The notes below the pieces were generated by a model. The model did no database searches and had not been told where the DNA came from. It saw nothing but the letters and a program-made list of their open reading frames with translations. A DNA stretch of 64,000 bases from Massospora cicadina. Its lineage: Eukaryota > Entomophthoromycota > Entomophthoromycetes > Entomophthorales > Entomophthoraceae. Shown here piece after piece: positions 35,880 through 47,515 of this stretch (the stretch's first letter is position 1; each line of letters opens with the position of its first letter). Location: positions 248,001 through 312,000 of the forward strand of contig JAKSZP010002654.1 of assembly GCA_022478985.1 (NCBI GenBank), given 5' to 3'. The position numbers and the translations under genes were made by a program.

Positions 35880-38800
35880 ATGAAAAAATCACAGGCTTTT
35901 TTTGTTGCAAGTCAAGATCCAGTTGAGCGCTCACGTTTCCCCGTTGAGGCTTTTTCTGACACAGGAGCCACCGGGAACAATATGTAAATGCAGGTTGCAC
36001 AGGGGCTGGATCTTGATTTAGATGTAGAGTACAAATTCCTGATTGCATAATCAGCTTCAATAACTTGCCACCCAGTGTGGCGGCTGGTACATTTTCAGTA
36101 AATTGGTTTGGCCTCTGCAACCAGTTTACTGTGGTTCCAGATTTATCATTCCTCGTTATCCTGGGGGTTGGTTGGTGGCGGTGGCAACATGTTTTTATTG
36201 ACCTAGAGCCCAAAATTTTGTCATTTAATATTCCCCGCATGAGGGTCGAGATTCCACTGATCAATACTTTCTTTCCTACGCTCAGTAGGATCATTCTCCA
36301 ACGCCATCCCTCACAGCTCTGCCAGCGGATTTTCTCCCAAGCTTGGAGCAGTATGAGGATATTTTTGACATGGAAAGGCCAACTGCCTTCCTGATCACTC
36401 TAAGTATGATTCAACCTTCCACTTAAAAGAGATTTAATAAACATCACATGTTCCCTGTACCTATACACAGAATAGAAAACAAGGCCCTAGAGGTTTAGCT
36501 AAATGACATGCTTGTGAATTGGTTGGGTGTTTAAGGCTAAGGTCGCCAATCGTCTCTCCCATAGTGTTTTCTCAGAAGGCTGATGGCACCTTGAGGACCT
36601 GTGTGGACTTTGAGCATCTTAATAACATAATTGTTCATGATCCCTATATCCTTCCCCCTTTGCAGAAGATTAGTCAGCCAATTGCAAAATCCCAAGTGTT
36701 TTTAGAGCTCGATTCTATAAATGCATTTAATCTGATTTGGGTGGTGGAAGGTCAGGAGTGGCTTATGGCGATTCATATCAGAAGAAGGAACTTTTAGTTA
36801 CATTTATTCCTTTCAGCTTAAAACGCCCCAACCACATTCCAGCAGATGATTGATGATAGGCTGGGCGACCTCAGTTCTCCTTTGTGGTGGCGTGTATTGA
36901 CAATATCCGTGTGCATTCCCTCACTTCTGGGCAACATGAGAAGAACCTAGATGCATGTTGGCTGCACTGTAAAAAACTGACCTCCATGTTAAACATTTTT
37001 AAGTGCTATTTTTAAGAATGAGGTTGTCTTCCTAGGTAGCTGGATCCTGAAGAAGGGATATGTGATTCCTCCCAGCAATCTTGAAGCTATCTCTAGTGGC
37101 CCACCTTCACCATCAAGAAGTGGTTACAGATTTCCTGTGCATCATCTCTAGTTTTTAAAAAATCTCCTGTTCTCTTGCAGATGGCTGCACCGCTGAAACA
37201 TTGGCATGGAATAATGTTCCATTTCTGATGAACGGTAGAATGCCAACAGGCATCTGAAGCCATTAAGGAGGCGTTTATGGCACCGCCTATGTCAAGCATG
37301 CTAATCTCATTAAACCCGTCATCATCAGATGTGATGCATCTTTAACTGCTGTGACGCAGTGTTGCTTCAGGAACAGTATGTTTTGGTACATCCAATTGCT
37401 TATTTCTTGAACAAGTTCACTTCATCCAAACAGGCCTAGGCCATTCAGGATGAGGAGTTGGCTGTGGTGGCGTGGTCACTTATGCATTGTTGGTATCTCC
37501 TTCAGTTTCTTGAGAAGAAAGTGATCATGCAGACGGATCATCAGGCCCTCATGTACCTCTGCAAACCTCAGAAGCTTGTTCATCACCAAGCCCAGAAATA
37601 TCGCATTCTTTGAGGCTTTAATTTTAAAATGAATTTTTCAAGATTCATTGAAAATCCTCTCTGATTTGCTGAGTCTCAACCCATCATTGGATATGATGAC
37701 AGTGGAAGAACAGGAATTACCAAAGTAATTTTGCTAGTCCATATTCAGTCCTTTGCTCCCCCCAGTTTATGTGGTGTAATGGGGTCTTTTGCTCCATTGG
37801 TCAATTGGGTAATCACGGGTCAGATAACCATCATGGAGGTGTTGGAGCTGGTTGACCAGCTGGGACTCCCAGCACATCGACAGATGCAGCGTTCATTGGT
37901 GGAGGGCACTATTTTGTTTAAGGGCCAAGTTTGGATTCTACCACATCTTCACAATGAATTGACAAATCTCATCATGACCCTCCATCTTGGGTCACCCAAA
38001 TGATAGAATTTGTCTTGCCTGGTGAAGCGGATATACAAATGAATGGGAACTTTAAGAACATTATGGCATAGATAGCTAGTTGCGTAATGTGTGCATTGGC
38101 GAAATCTTATTGGTCCAGGCATAATAACCTTCTCCATATCTTGCAGTAGGCTGAGGGTCCGTGGACCTCAGTATCCATCGAACTTATTGTTAAGCTCCCT
38201 AGCTCCATCTAAGACAATGCAATTATGTACCATTGTAGACCGTTGTATCAAGTTTTCTATATATATCCCCTGTTCATCAACTATTACTTCCAAGAACCGC
38301 CCATTTCTTTGTGTGCTATGTCTTCTCAATGTTGGATTGCCACAGGAGATTGTGAGCGACTGAGGACACAGTTTATGGCAAGATTCTGGATGGCTCTTCT
38401 GGCTGTTTTTAAAAATTTAGTCATGCTGTTCCATAATGTATCATCCTCAGTCAGATAATCAAATGGAGTGTGTCAGCTAAATCATTGAACAGCATCTCTG
38501 GTGTTGCGCCACTGCCATGTAAGATGTTTGGGCAGATGACCTTATATTAGCCCAGTTTTCCTATAATAATGCCTCTTACGCATCCACAGGGCTTTGCCTT
38601 ATGAGGCTACGTTAGTGGTATAACCCTTCATTTTCTTCTGGTCATGCCTTCACTCTGAGGTCCCCGAAGCGACAGAACATACGCAGTGGATATGATCACT
38701 TAATCCCTGGTCTGGGAGCATCTGACCAAAGCCATCAGCAATTACAAACAGTTTATGGATCAGAAATGACTTCCTGCTCATACTATCACAATGGGCTCTT

Positions 38801-39200
38801 TGGTCATGCTTGATAACAACCACCTGCATATGAAGGTTTTCAAGATAATTCCACGAGCAATTGATTGGGCCCTCATGAGTTCATAAAGGATTTGGGAAAG
38901 GTACTTTCTGGTTGGCGCTGCCCACTCATTGAAAACAGCACCCCATTTTTCATGCTTTCCAGATGTCATCTTTTATAAGGCATGCCACCTGTGGACCCTG
39001 AGCCAATGGTGATTGTTGACTTTCCAGAAATGGAGGTGGAAGCTATTATGGAATCTTGTCACTCACTTTACTCGGTGAAGTGCTTGGTGGCATGGTAAGG
39101 GTTTTCCTCATATGTAAATAACTGGGTTAGTGCTCACGACTGTGCCAATTGTCTTGATTTAGTTGAAGACTTTCACGTGGCACACCCAAATGCTACCTGT
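35880..39200 (+). pseudogene. Gyp-G pol: protease, RT, RNase H, integrase, chromodomain
   Basis: Protease: AFSDTGATGNNM with DTGA at 35958-35969, then a stop. ILGVGWWRW follows (36.16 kb). RT: FSQKADGTLRTCVD and QVFLELDSINAFN (36519-36797); the catalytic box is CIDN at 36893-36904 instead of YIDD, so inactive. RNase H: RCDASLTAV near 37.33 kb. Integrase: C..C near 38.08 kb, VSIELIVKLP (first core Asp changed to Glu) near 38.18 kb, LPQEIVSD near 38.34 kb. Chromodomain-like end at about 39028-39195 (MEVEAIME...VSAHDCANCLD). Many stops. Confidence 0.85.
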
Positions 39201-39316
39201 CCTACCCATAAGGTTACCTTCACCTTTTCAATTAAGCTCCTCAAGGCACACAAAAAATGTTGCTGGGCCAAGTTTGCTAGTTGAGGTGCTCCTCCATCCC
39301 AAATCAGGAAGGGTAA

Positions 39317-40309
39317 TGTAAGCCTTGGGGAACTACCCCTGCGGTTAGATCAAGAGAAATTCCACTTCAAACAAAAAAGGAGATAAAGCTGGCAGCTGTC
39401 CCTCTTGTTGCCCTGGGCAATTTAGCCCATTTAGTAAATGAGAGGTGGGAAATGGCGTATCCCCTGCAGGTAGCGCATCTTCTGACCATGTTTAACACCA
39501 AAGAGTTGGTGGGTATAAGAGACTGCTCAAGGTGGTGACTGAGGGTAGAAGCCATCAACAGCAAAAGGCAGGTAGTGCAGTTCCCCAGGAGAGAGTATCC
39601 TCAGGTTCAAGTTCTGCCAGGGAGGTCAAATTGAATTTCATTGAAAATAATGGCAGTCAGTTAGTTTTGGGTGCGAAATTGTCCATCCGCCAGGTTCTCA
39701 CAATGATTTTTTAAACAAGCCCATCCCTGACAGGTATGAGCGTGGTCAATCCTTTTCTGACCCAATGGAGCCAGTTATATGTGACCTGGCTTTGGACGCA
39801 ACCTGCCATCCTCTGGAGGCAATGCCATCATGATAAGCGTTGTTGTGGTAAAATGAATATTCTCGCCCACCTTTTTAAATTTAATCCGCCTAATCAGGTC
39901 AGATATGAGATATTAATGGAAAACATCTTGAGATGACAATCTGTCAAAAACTGAACCATAAAATATCTTGATAGTAGTGCACTTAGTTTACATACCACAT
40001 TTTGTAAGCATTTAGAGAGCGGTCACCAACAGTGTCTCTTTCTCTCCATTTCTTTCCATTTCTACACTTTTGATTTTAATAAAGAAATTCTTAAAGATAT
40101 ACAAATTATTTATGAGTCTCAGAGTTCCAAAAAAAACATTTAGTCGCGATGATTTCCCATTATGGAAATATCTGGCTAGTCCTCGTGGCTTTTTCATTTT
40201 CAATACATCAATATGGGTGGCTGTACTGAGGTATTCTAGCTGGGGTCTTGAGTGGTCACTCACCTAGAGCTCCAGGCCAGTCTTATTATTGTTGGCACAT
40301 ACTATGACA
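39317..40309 (+). repeat. Gyp-G 3' LTR
   Basis: TGTAAGCCTTGGGGAAC to ACTATGACA. Preceded by the purine-rich CAGGAAGGGTAA. A frame starting in this LTR at 40252 runs on into Gyp-F protease, a fusion made by the insertion. Confidence 0.9.
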
Positions 40310-40548
40310 ATGCTACTACTTCAGTTCAGATGTTTTTTACTTGTATTGCAGTTCAGGATCATAAGATCCCTATTCACGCCAATGTAGACAGTAGTTCCCT
40401 TGTGAATGACATTTCATCTAAATTAATAAAACGCATTAAAGTCACCCTTAACTATCCACACTACATGGATTATGGCACAGCTGGGCCCCAATGCACTTGG
40501 TCCATTAGGACCTATCCCTCAATGCCCCTTCACTTTGTCAAGCTTTAG
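40310..40548 (+). pseudogene. Gyp-F protease remnant
   Basis: Plus frame reads FTCIAVQDHKIPIHANVDSSSL with the active-site region at about 40383-40394, DTGS changed to DSSS. LVNDISSKLIK follows, as after DTG in retropepsins. The reading frame begins artificially inside the Gyp-G LTR. Confidence 0.6.
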
Positions 40549-41239
40549 GTAAATACCTCAGCTGTTTCCTTAGACAACCCAATTTTCAACTTTCTTTTCA
40601 GAACCCAGTTTACATGAGATATTTCATTGTCATGCACCATAATAAATATTATTATACCTTCCAGGACATAGGTCTCTATTGGCATCTGAAACTCCTCATT
40701 TCACCATGTTAGAGGATTAAAGCTTGGTCTTGCCTGTTGTAAGGCAAAAGTCAGATCGACAGTCTTGAATATCATGTAAGAGGTTCTTAAGTATGGATAC
40801 CCCCTCCTGAAGTAGATGGCCAGGAGGTCATGCTCTTTATTTTCCCAATATGACCATGATACCGCCAAAGTCCCTGGACATTGTCAATGCTCGGGTACAT
40901 ATCAATATTCCTGGGAAAATCTTTTGGAAATACAAGGCTTGGATAACCTGTTTGTCAAGGAGGTCTTAACCTGTATAAAAACTTTAGATCCTGAAGGTAC
41001 TGTATCATATTAGTGCAGCTGGCTAACCTCACTGACAAAGCTATGATAGTGAGGCCTATTACTCCAGCCGCATATGTTCGCCTCCGTCCTGTAGAGGCCA
41101 TCAATGACAATAGTAACTTTGGAAGTCTAAGGGTTTTTTGGTTAGAAACACCCCTCATTGGTAGCTCTAGTTGACACCTCCATTGTGTAAGAGTTCACCA
41201 GAGAACAACAGAACCAGTTAAAAATTTACTAAAAGAATT

Positions 41240-43620
41240 CTCAGACCTCTTTTCAACCTCTGCCAACAAATTCAGGAATATGGATGGCCTTTTCATCAAG
41301 TTAAGATCTGAATGCTCCCCCATTTGATCTAATCCCTACCAGAAGAGTAGGGTTGAAGTGGCATAGGTGGCTGTTGATTTCAAGAAGCTAATCAAAACTG
41401 GGCTATTGGTGCTTTCCCGTAACCCTTGGGCCTCCTCAATCTGCTAATTTGGAAGAAAGATGGCAGTCATTGTGTTGTGATAAACTATCAAAGACTACAC
41501 TCCATTAACAAGAAGGACAGTTGCCCCTTGCCTTAAATTGATGACTCTTCCGCTTTTTTGCCGTTCTCAATATCTTTCTTGCTATTAATATTGCTTGTGG
41601 GTACTAGCTAGTAGAGCTAGCACCTAAGATTGAGTCAAATGGGAGATCATAGCTAATGATGGGCTATTTAGGCCAACAGGGTGCCCCAGCGCCTTTGTAA
41701 TGAGCCTTCTACCTTCCAACGCACATGGACGGGATACTAGAGGACTTAAAGCTATCCTATGTCCTCGTATAGCTCAATGATATCACTGTCTTCTTGTGAG
41801 CTTTCAATGGCCGCAAGGAGCATCTTTGGGAAGACTTTATTAATATTAGTAAAGCTTATTAAAGCTCAAGCCTTTAAAGTGCTCTTTATTTAAATCTGAA
41901 ATGTAATTCCTCTAGCACAAGGTCTCAAACTTGGAATTTAGCTTACTCTAGAAAAAGTTGCAGCCATTAAAGAGATGTCGCGCCCTCTGAGCCTTAGGGA
42001 TATTCAAGTATTCCTTGGCATGGTGGGTTACTATTGTCTGTTCATCCATTAGTTTGTTGACTTAGACGAACCCCTGGTATACCTTCTACAGAAGAATTTA
42101 CCTTTTGAGTGGCTTCCTGAACAGGAGAAGGCGTATAATGCGTTGTAGACTGCTCTTTGTACTAAAATCTATCTTTGTCTGCGTTTTATATTGACCCTAT
42201 TTGTCATTCATAGATGCTAGTGATGTCAATGTGTTGAGGCCATCTTAGCTCAACACAATGAAGATTATGTTGACCACCTAGTGGCCTACTTCAGCAAGAT
42301 CTTAAACAAGGCTGAGAAAAGTTTTTAGTAATTCTGAGCGCTGTGCCTGGCTGTGTTGTTGGAAATCAAATACTTTCAGCCCTACATATATGGCTTCCAT
42401 TTCACCATCATCACTGACCATTACTTGCTCCAATGGCTGCAGTAGATGAAGGACCCAGACGCCCAATTACCAAGATGGGCACTAAGGCTTCAGAATTACA
42501 ATTTTATTATTATTCTATACGATTAAGAGTAATTTATCAGAATAATAATTGACTTTTGAGATTCAGGAACTAGCCGCCTTAACCTCCAAAGAAGACTAAC
42601 TGTACAGCCTAATTGTCTGGCCTGATCAATGGAGTTGTAAAATCCTGAAATCCAAATTTAACTACAAAGGATGATCTGAGATAATTAAATTAGAGTGGGA
42701 AAGCTTTATAATAAAACTACTAAGAATTGGCTTCTTTATATCTGCCAATCTTCCCAAATTGATGTTATTCTTGAAGGACACACAACCATGGATATTGGGA
42801 AGTGGAAAACACTTATGAATGGCTATAGAAGCGATGCTATTGGGTATGGATTGAGAGACCATCCAGGATGTTCTAGGGGCCTGTATGACTTGTTGATCAC
42901 AAGATTTGGCTATTCCCTAGTATCAACATTCATCCGTGGCTCCATTAAGTACCTTAATGTCATCAGCATCGATGTTGTGGGCCCTCTTCCCACTGGGTAC
43001 ATGACCATGAATTTATCTACTAGTCATAAGCCATTTGACCAAAAGGGTTGAACAATACTTGTTCCTGCTGCCACTGCAAAAGCCATGGCCTCATTACTTA
43101 TTCAATACATTTTCACTCAGCATTGATGCCCGCAAACTTTTACTTTAGATAATGGGCTAATTTTCACCTCCAGGTAGTCCAAGACTTGACTTTTCTTTTT
43201 GTAACTAATCAAAGTTTCAACTCATTTTATAATTTCTCAACCAAAGTGGTGGTGAAACGTGCTAACAGAAACTCACATATCTATTTTGAGAATATGGCCG
43301 CCTGCAACCCAACGCGCTGGTTTCATTATTCACCCAATGCTTTGCTATCTTACTGTATAAGCTACCACCAAATAATCAAGATGTTGCCCTTTGAAGCTCT
43401 ATATGGGCGTACCTCTTGAATACTTTCAGAAAATAGGTTTGTTCTCCTGCATAGTTGGCTCTCAAAGCTGGATAGATTGTAGAATCCCAAATAGAAATAG
43501 GATGGGATTTAGAACAATTCACTTTCCTTATATATCATATAAACATATTAGTCTAAGTTATGGGATGTCCTCAATTTGGATAAATCCTATTAGGGAAATA
43601 AGCTTAGATCAAGTGTCCAG
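41240..43620 (+). pseudogene. Gyp-F RT, RNase H and integrase remnants
   Basis: RT pieces at 41.25-41.90 kb (NPWASSI, KDYTPL, GCPSAFV). Connection at 41.98-42.12 kb: LRDIQVFLGMVGYYCLFIH. RNase H at 42.37-42.53 kb: FTIITDHYLLQWLQ and DAQLPRWALRLQNYNF. Integrase: VISIDVVGPLPTG (first core Asp near 42.97 kb), FTLDNGLIFTS (second, near 43.15 kb), then AYNISYH-like FHYSPNALLSYCISYHQ (43.3 kb). Frames are interrupted by stops. The wording is closer to Gyp-J than to Gyp-H, so F and J belong to a second gypsy lineage here. Confidence 0.7.
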
Positions 43621-43633
43621 ATTTGGGATCCTC

Positions 43634-43717
43634 AGAAGATGGTCTAGAACATCGATGAATCCCCCCTTGGGTTGGGACCATCTTGTACTAAAAAAAAAAA
43701 AAAGAAGATGGTCTAGA
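43634..43717 (+). mobile_element. Tiny poly(A) retroposon with 15-bp target-site duplication
   Basis: AGAAGATGGTCTAGA occurs at 43634-43648 and again, perfect, at 43703-43717. Between them lie 41 bases followed by a run of 13 A (14 with the first base of the second copy). This is the signature of a severely 5'-truncated, polyadenylated transcript inserted by LINE machinery. The 41-bp body, starting ACATCGATGAATCC, matches nothing else in the window that I noticed. The direction of insertion is plus, from the A tail. Confidence 0.8.
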
Positions 43718-44229
43718 CTCGTAGCATAATGTTGAAGCCCCAGTAGACATAGCAAGCCACTTTAGGGTTCACAAAGGCCCATACTTGGTTCTCAAATATT
43801 ATAAATTAATTAAATATATAAGACTATAAGTCGCAAGTAATCCTCCCGTATTATTGGAATATTTAGAACTTTTTTATAGGGTCAATGCTAATTTAATATA
43901 AATAAAAGTTGATATTCTGATATCTAATAAGAGAGTTATCAGATATATCATAATACTAATTAGAGAAATATTAAAACAAGGTTGCTACAAAGCACCTTTG
44001 TAGACCTAATAGGAATGATTCCATCCAAATTTGGATAGGACATCATTCAATGAGGGGTTAGATTACTGAAGAGTTCCAGATTCTTTAATGAATTAAAACA
44101 TATTAGGCTTTTAGCCTAATAACCCAAGACGCAAACCCAATAGAGTGGGTTTGACCCAGGATGAGGCTTCACCTTACCCAGAGGTGAAATTCTGACATCT
44201 ACCAATTAGTGTAAAGCCCCCACTCAATA

Positions 44230-44590
44230 CCTCCATGCCTGAGAACTTTGAACTGACTATAAGGGCCTTAGCTGATGAGAACATCCAGTTTAAAGTCTTC
44301 ACCACTCTGAGAATTATCACCACCATAGAAATGAAACATCACAATTTAATGTCAGTTGACCCTCCTTCACCAATTTTTTATTTAGATGAACTTGTTCTCT
44401 TCTATCACCAACAACCTGGATATTGTCAAAAATAAGCTTGATGTTCTTTAGTCCAAACTCTACAATGTCATTCATAAGGTGAACTCTGAATATTTCATTG
44501 TTGACGTCAATTAGGGGACAGTGGTAAACTTTATACATGGCTGATTCATACAGCCCTATACCCCATCTGACAGGATATTAAGGATGTCTT
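44230..44590 (+). pseudogene. Gyp-F 3' internal end
   Basis: No clear domain, but the sequence matches 58329 to about 58.70 kb (minus) of Gyp-I block by block, including GCCTTAGCTGATGA, TCACCACCA and CTCTATACCCC/CCCTATACCCC before the LTR. It probably encoded the C-terminal tail after integrase. Nothing resembling a chromodomain is visible. Confidence 0.55.
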
Positions 44591-45064
44591 TGTCAGGATT
44601 TGATAATATTAGCAAGCCAAGATCCCTACTCCTGAAGCAAGCCTCATTGAATCAACTTTTGAGTTCTCATAATTGAAATTCGTCCTTGAAGGCACCATTA
44701 ATAATTTCAATAAGTAATCATCACGCAAATGTGAATTGATGGAGCTGTCTTCTAGAAAAGCACATCCACTTCTTGAATCTCAAGAGACGCGGCTTCCACT
44801 ATCATGGTCATGAGGACAATGCAGAACTATGAGGTGTCAAACAGGCGGGTGATCCAGATGGGATCAAATTATCCGGATCATATGGGGCCATGGAGGTCCT
44901 CTTGGCGTCAAGTCCACACTCATTATAAAGACATCAAAAACTTATAGCTCAAAAGGAGTTTATTTTCACCCCATCTTTTTTGTCTTCATTGACCTCTCCA
45001 CTAATTTTCAGCTTTGATTCTATTTTTGAACCCCAGCTACAGTCAAGATAACTGTTTGCTAAGA
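44591..45064 (+). repeat. Gyp-F 3' LTR
   Basis: 474 bp, partner of 30449-30918; a similarly placed ATTATAAAGACATC box is at about 44.92 kb. The sequence before it, CTGACAGGATATTAAGG, is purine-rich and matches the sequence before the Gyp-I LTR. Confidence 0.8.
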
Positions 45065-45069
45065 ATAGC

Positions 45070-47510
45070 TAAAACTCTAATTTCTGTTCTATCACTATAC
45101 TCATATACAAAAAATCTAAACTGGGAATCAATTGTTATAAAGTATCATAAATAACGTGCAGCGAGGTCATCTGAGGTTTTTGTTTAAGCTATACTTTGGA
45201 TTTTGGTTTTATTAGAAGATTTTAGTTAAAACCTAGCTTTCACTAGCAAAGCTAACTGTAATATTTTGTTTTTTAAATTGTCTAGGTATGAATAAGATAA
45301 ATTTAAGTTTTTTATACTTTATAATAAGTGGGCACATCAACTCTATTGAGGCGGCCAATACAAAAAAAGCTGTAAGTACTAGGCATTTAGCTGGTAGTTG
45401 AGGCGTATAAGATTTTTCAGCAGAGGAGCACCTTGCCCTTTGCTGACTAATATCTTGCTGCATTATTCTGGGGCGACATAAGCATCTATCCATATTGTTA
45501 TTGGTATGATTAAAATAAATTCAGAACTTTCTCTTGGAAAGAAATTTGGGAGGCGTTACAGTTAGATCATGGAGTCAATCTTTAGGTGCATATAAGAAGG
45601 TCCTGCAGTCATAAAGATATTGGAATAAACCTCCATAGGGGCTTCCTCAATGTGCAGTAGAGAGGCAAGATTGCGCTTAACAGTCTTAGGTAAGACTGGA
45701 TAAGGTAAATGGTTTGGAACGCAGACAAGCAGCCGTGATGGCTTCATCCAAAGTGAGTCAAGAACCTTGCAACTATAGTTTAGGCATCTAGATAGAACAT
45801 TTGGGCAAAATCTGTTGATAATTTTCCACAATTAATTCTAATCAACATTAAATATTGTTTTGGTTTTCCAAGGTTAAGTCACTCCCAAATTCTATGATTA
45901 GCATAGTTCTTAGAATTGCCCAAGTGCGACAATTCATTATATGTGGGACCATTACATTGGGTAACTTATCTGGTTAAATAATAAAATCTTAAGTTTTGAT
46001 GACTGTTAGTTTTCTATAGAGCACTCTCATATCAGTACAAGAAAGAAAAGGATTTTTCTTACACCAGGACATATTTTTGAATAGCGCTTAAATTTAATTT
46101 GTCAGAGGAGTCAGCTGAAAATACATGAATGGACGCAGGAGTTACATGTTCATCCTAAAAGGATTTTGTGTTACAGTAATATTAATAAGGGTGAATTTCA
46201 TCAACTTGATGGCGTATTTCATTCACATCATAAATACAATGTTGAATCGCTTGTGTGATGAATAAAGGGAAGTTTTGGAGGTAAAAATCTGATTCAAATG
46301 TCTTACTTCATTTTTTATAATAGAGTTGTTCTTTGTAGCTCAGGTTGCCGCTGGTAAATAGTAAATTCGCTGCTTCAACACTTGCACAGATAATGGTAAG
46401 GTTATTAAGGCTCCAATTTGCCCATGATGAGATGATTAAGAGACTTACACAACAAAATGCACTCTTTTTTGTGAATTAAACTGCCAATAACAACGTGTCC
46501 TGCCTGGGTATCAAGTAGTTCCACCTTCTGCAACAAGGAATTGAGACTTTCTTTCAAAATACCTGAACTTTTACTGGGCCCTGGAGGCCCAGGGGACCCA
46601 GGTCTTCTTGGAATACCAAAGCATTTAGGTGCACCAGGACCTTTGTGGGTCCATGCACCCCTAGGTTTTCTGGGAGGCCCTGGCAAACCAAGGTTTCTTG
46701 GAGATCCATGATCACCAGGAATCTTCAGAGGACCAGAAAACATAGTATTATCTTAGTTTCCTGGGTATGGTTATTAATTCCTTAATGATAGATTTGATTC
46801 CTCAATTTTTCTTAGTGCTTGAGTATAAATAAGTTTTTCAGTTGCGCCAATTCTAATCTTGTTTAAATGATGACCTCAAGTTCATTAAAATAAGTAGAAA
46901 ATTCAGAATGGACATATCTAATCACCCTTTCATTAAAGAGAGTTAGTTGAGATTGCACATCATTCAGAGATTGTTGATATTCAAGTATTATACTCCAATT
47001 CGTTACACTAAAATTGGAGGCAAAGTTATAGAATCAATGAGCTGTATATGTAAAGATTTTGACAGGTCAGGTGCTGGAGCAGTTATTGAAGATGGAATCC
47101 TGCCACCTGAAACAGTTTGTTAGAGTTGGGTGGACAATTTGATGCATGCAGCAATCAGTATAGATTACTCTAACTTGATCAACGCCAAGTGTCGCAGTAG
47201 TAAAGAAGATTTATCTACTGAGTTGGCATGTCTAAAGCTCATTCTCAATCTACTTGTCCACATGGGATAACGTCACCAGTAATAAGGAGTTGAAAGGAAT
47301 CCAAGTAGTCCAAAATTTGTAACTAATAATGTTTAGTAGATGGAGCAGTAAAGTCCACTTCTATAGGAGCTGGTAGTTGACAATTATGAGATGAAGAAGA
47401 ATGTTCTCTCATTTGTGGTAACTGCCCACTCATTAAGGTGGGGGGGTTCAAAGTAAGCTGAATATTTGATTCAGAGTTCTATTGCCCACAACAGTTGTTA
47501 TGTAATCCAG
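45070..47510 (-). pseudogene. Gyp-E gag, with collagen-like segment
   Basis: Minus-strand frames at 46743-46405, 45831-45562 and 45493-45233 form the gag side of Gyp-E, split from protease by Gyp-F. The first frame (112 codons) is Gly/Pro-rich over about 60 residues (GLPGPPRKPRG, GSPGPPGPS) and then has a Leu-heptad-like part, LKESLNSLLQKVELLD. The second has a capsid-like look. No zinc knuckle was identified. The sequence left of Gyp-H (47.4-47.5 kb) is the 5' leader or gag start, and 55426-56463 continues it. Confidence 0.55.
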
Positions 47511-47515
47511 GACTT

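Larger units (their letters stand above)
34354..40309 (+). mobile_element. Gyp-G: Ty3/gypsy element nested in Gyp-F (plus)
   Basis: LTRs 34354-35350 (997 bp) and 39317-40309 (993 bp), clearly alike over most of their length. Flanks ATTCT (34349-34353) and ATGCT (40310-40314) match at four of five. Internal 35351-39316 has protease DTGA, RT, RNase H, integrase and a chromodomain-like end, in chromovirus order, all with stops. It sits just upstream of the Gyp-F protease. Same family group as Gyp-D and Gyp-H (ILGVGWW after protease, matching integrase and chromodomain wording). Confidence 0.9.
30449..45064 (+). mobile_element. Gyp-F: Ty3/gypsy element carrying Gyp-G (plus)
   Basis: LTRs 30449-30918 and 44591-45064, TGTCAGGATTTGA at both starts. 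Flanks GTGGC (30444-30448) and ATAGC (45065-45069) differ by two G/A transitions and fit an eroded duplication. Internal plus-strand order is gag (31.5-32.7 and about 33.9-34.35 kb), protease (40.38 kb), RT, RNase H, integrase (41.2-43.4 kb). Interrupted by a minus LTR fragment (32.7-33.85 kb), Gyp-G (34354-40309) and a small retroposon (43.65 kb). Its own internal length is about 7 kb without these. Inserted at the gag/protease boundary of Gyp-E. Confidence 0.8.

Noticed and set aside
34800..40000. Tandem duplication of a host locus (34.35-35.35 and 39.32-40.31 kb)
   Set aside because: The repeats begin TG, end CA, flank a gypsy pol and have near-matching 5-bp borders, so they are LTRs.
46405..46743. 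A collagen or other host structural gene
   Set aside because: It lies inside Gyp-E, in line with other gag fragments, and is short; no signal peptide or long G-X-Y array.
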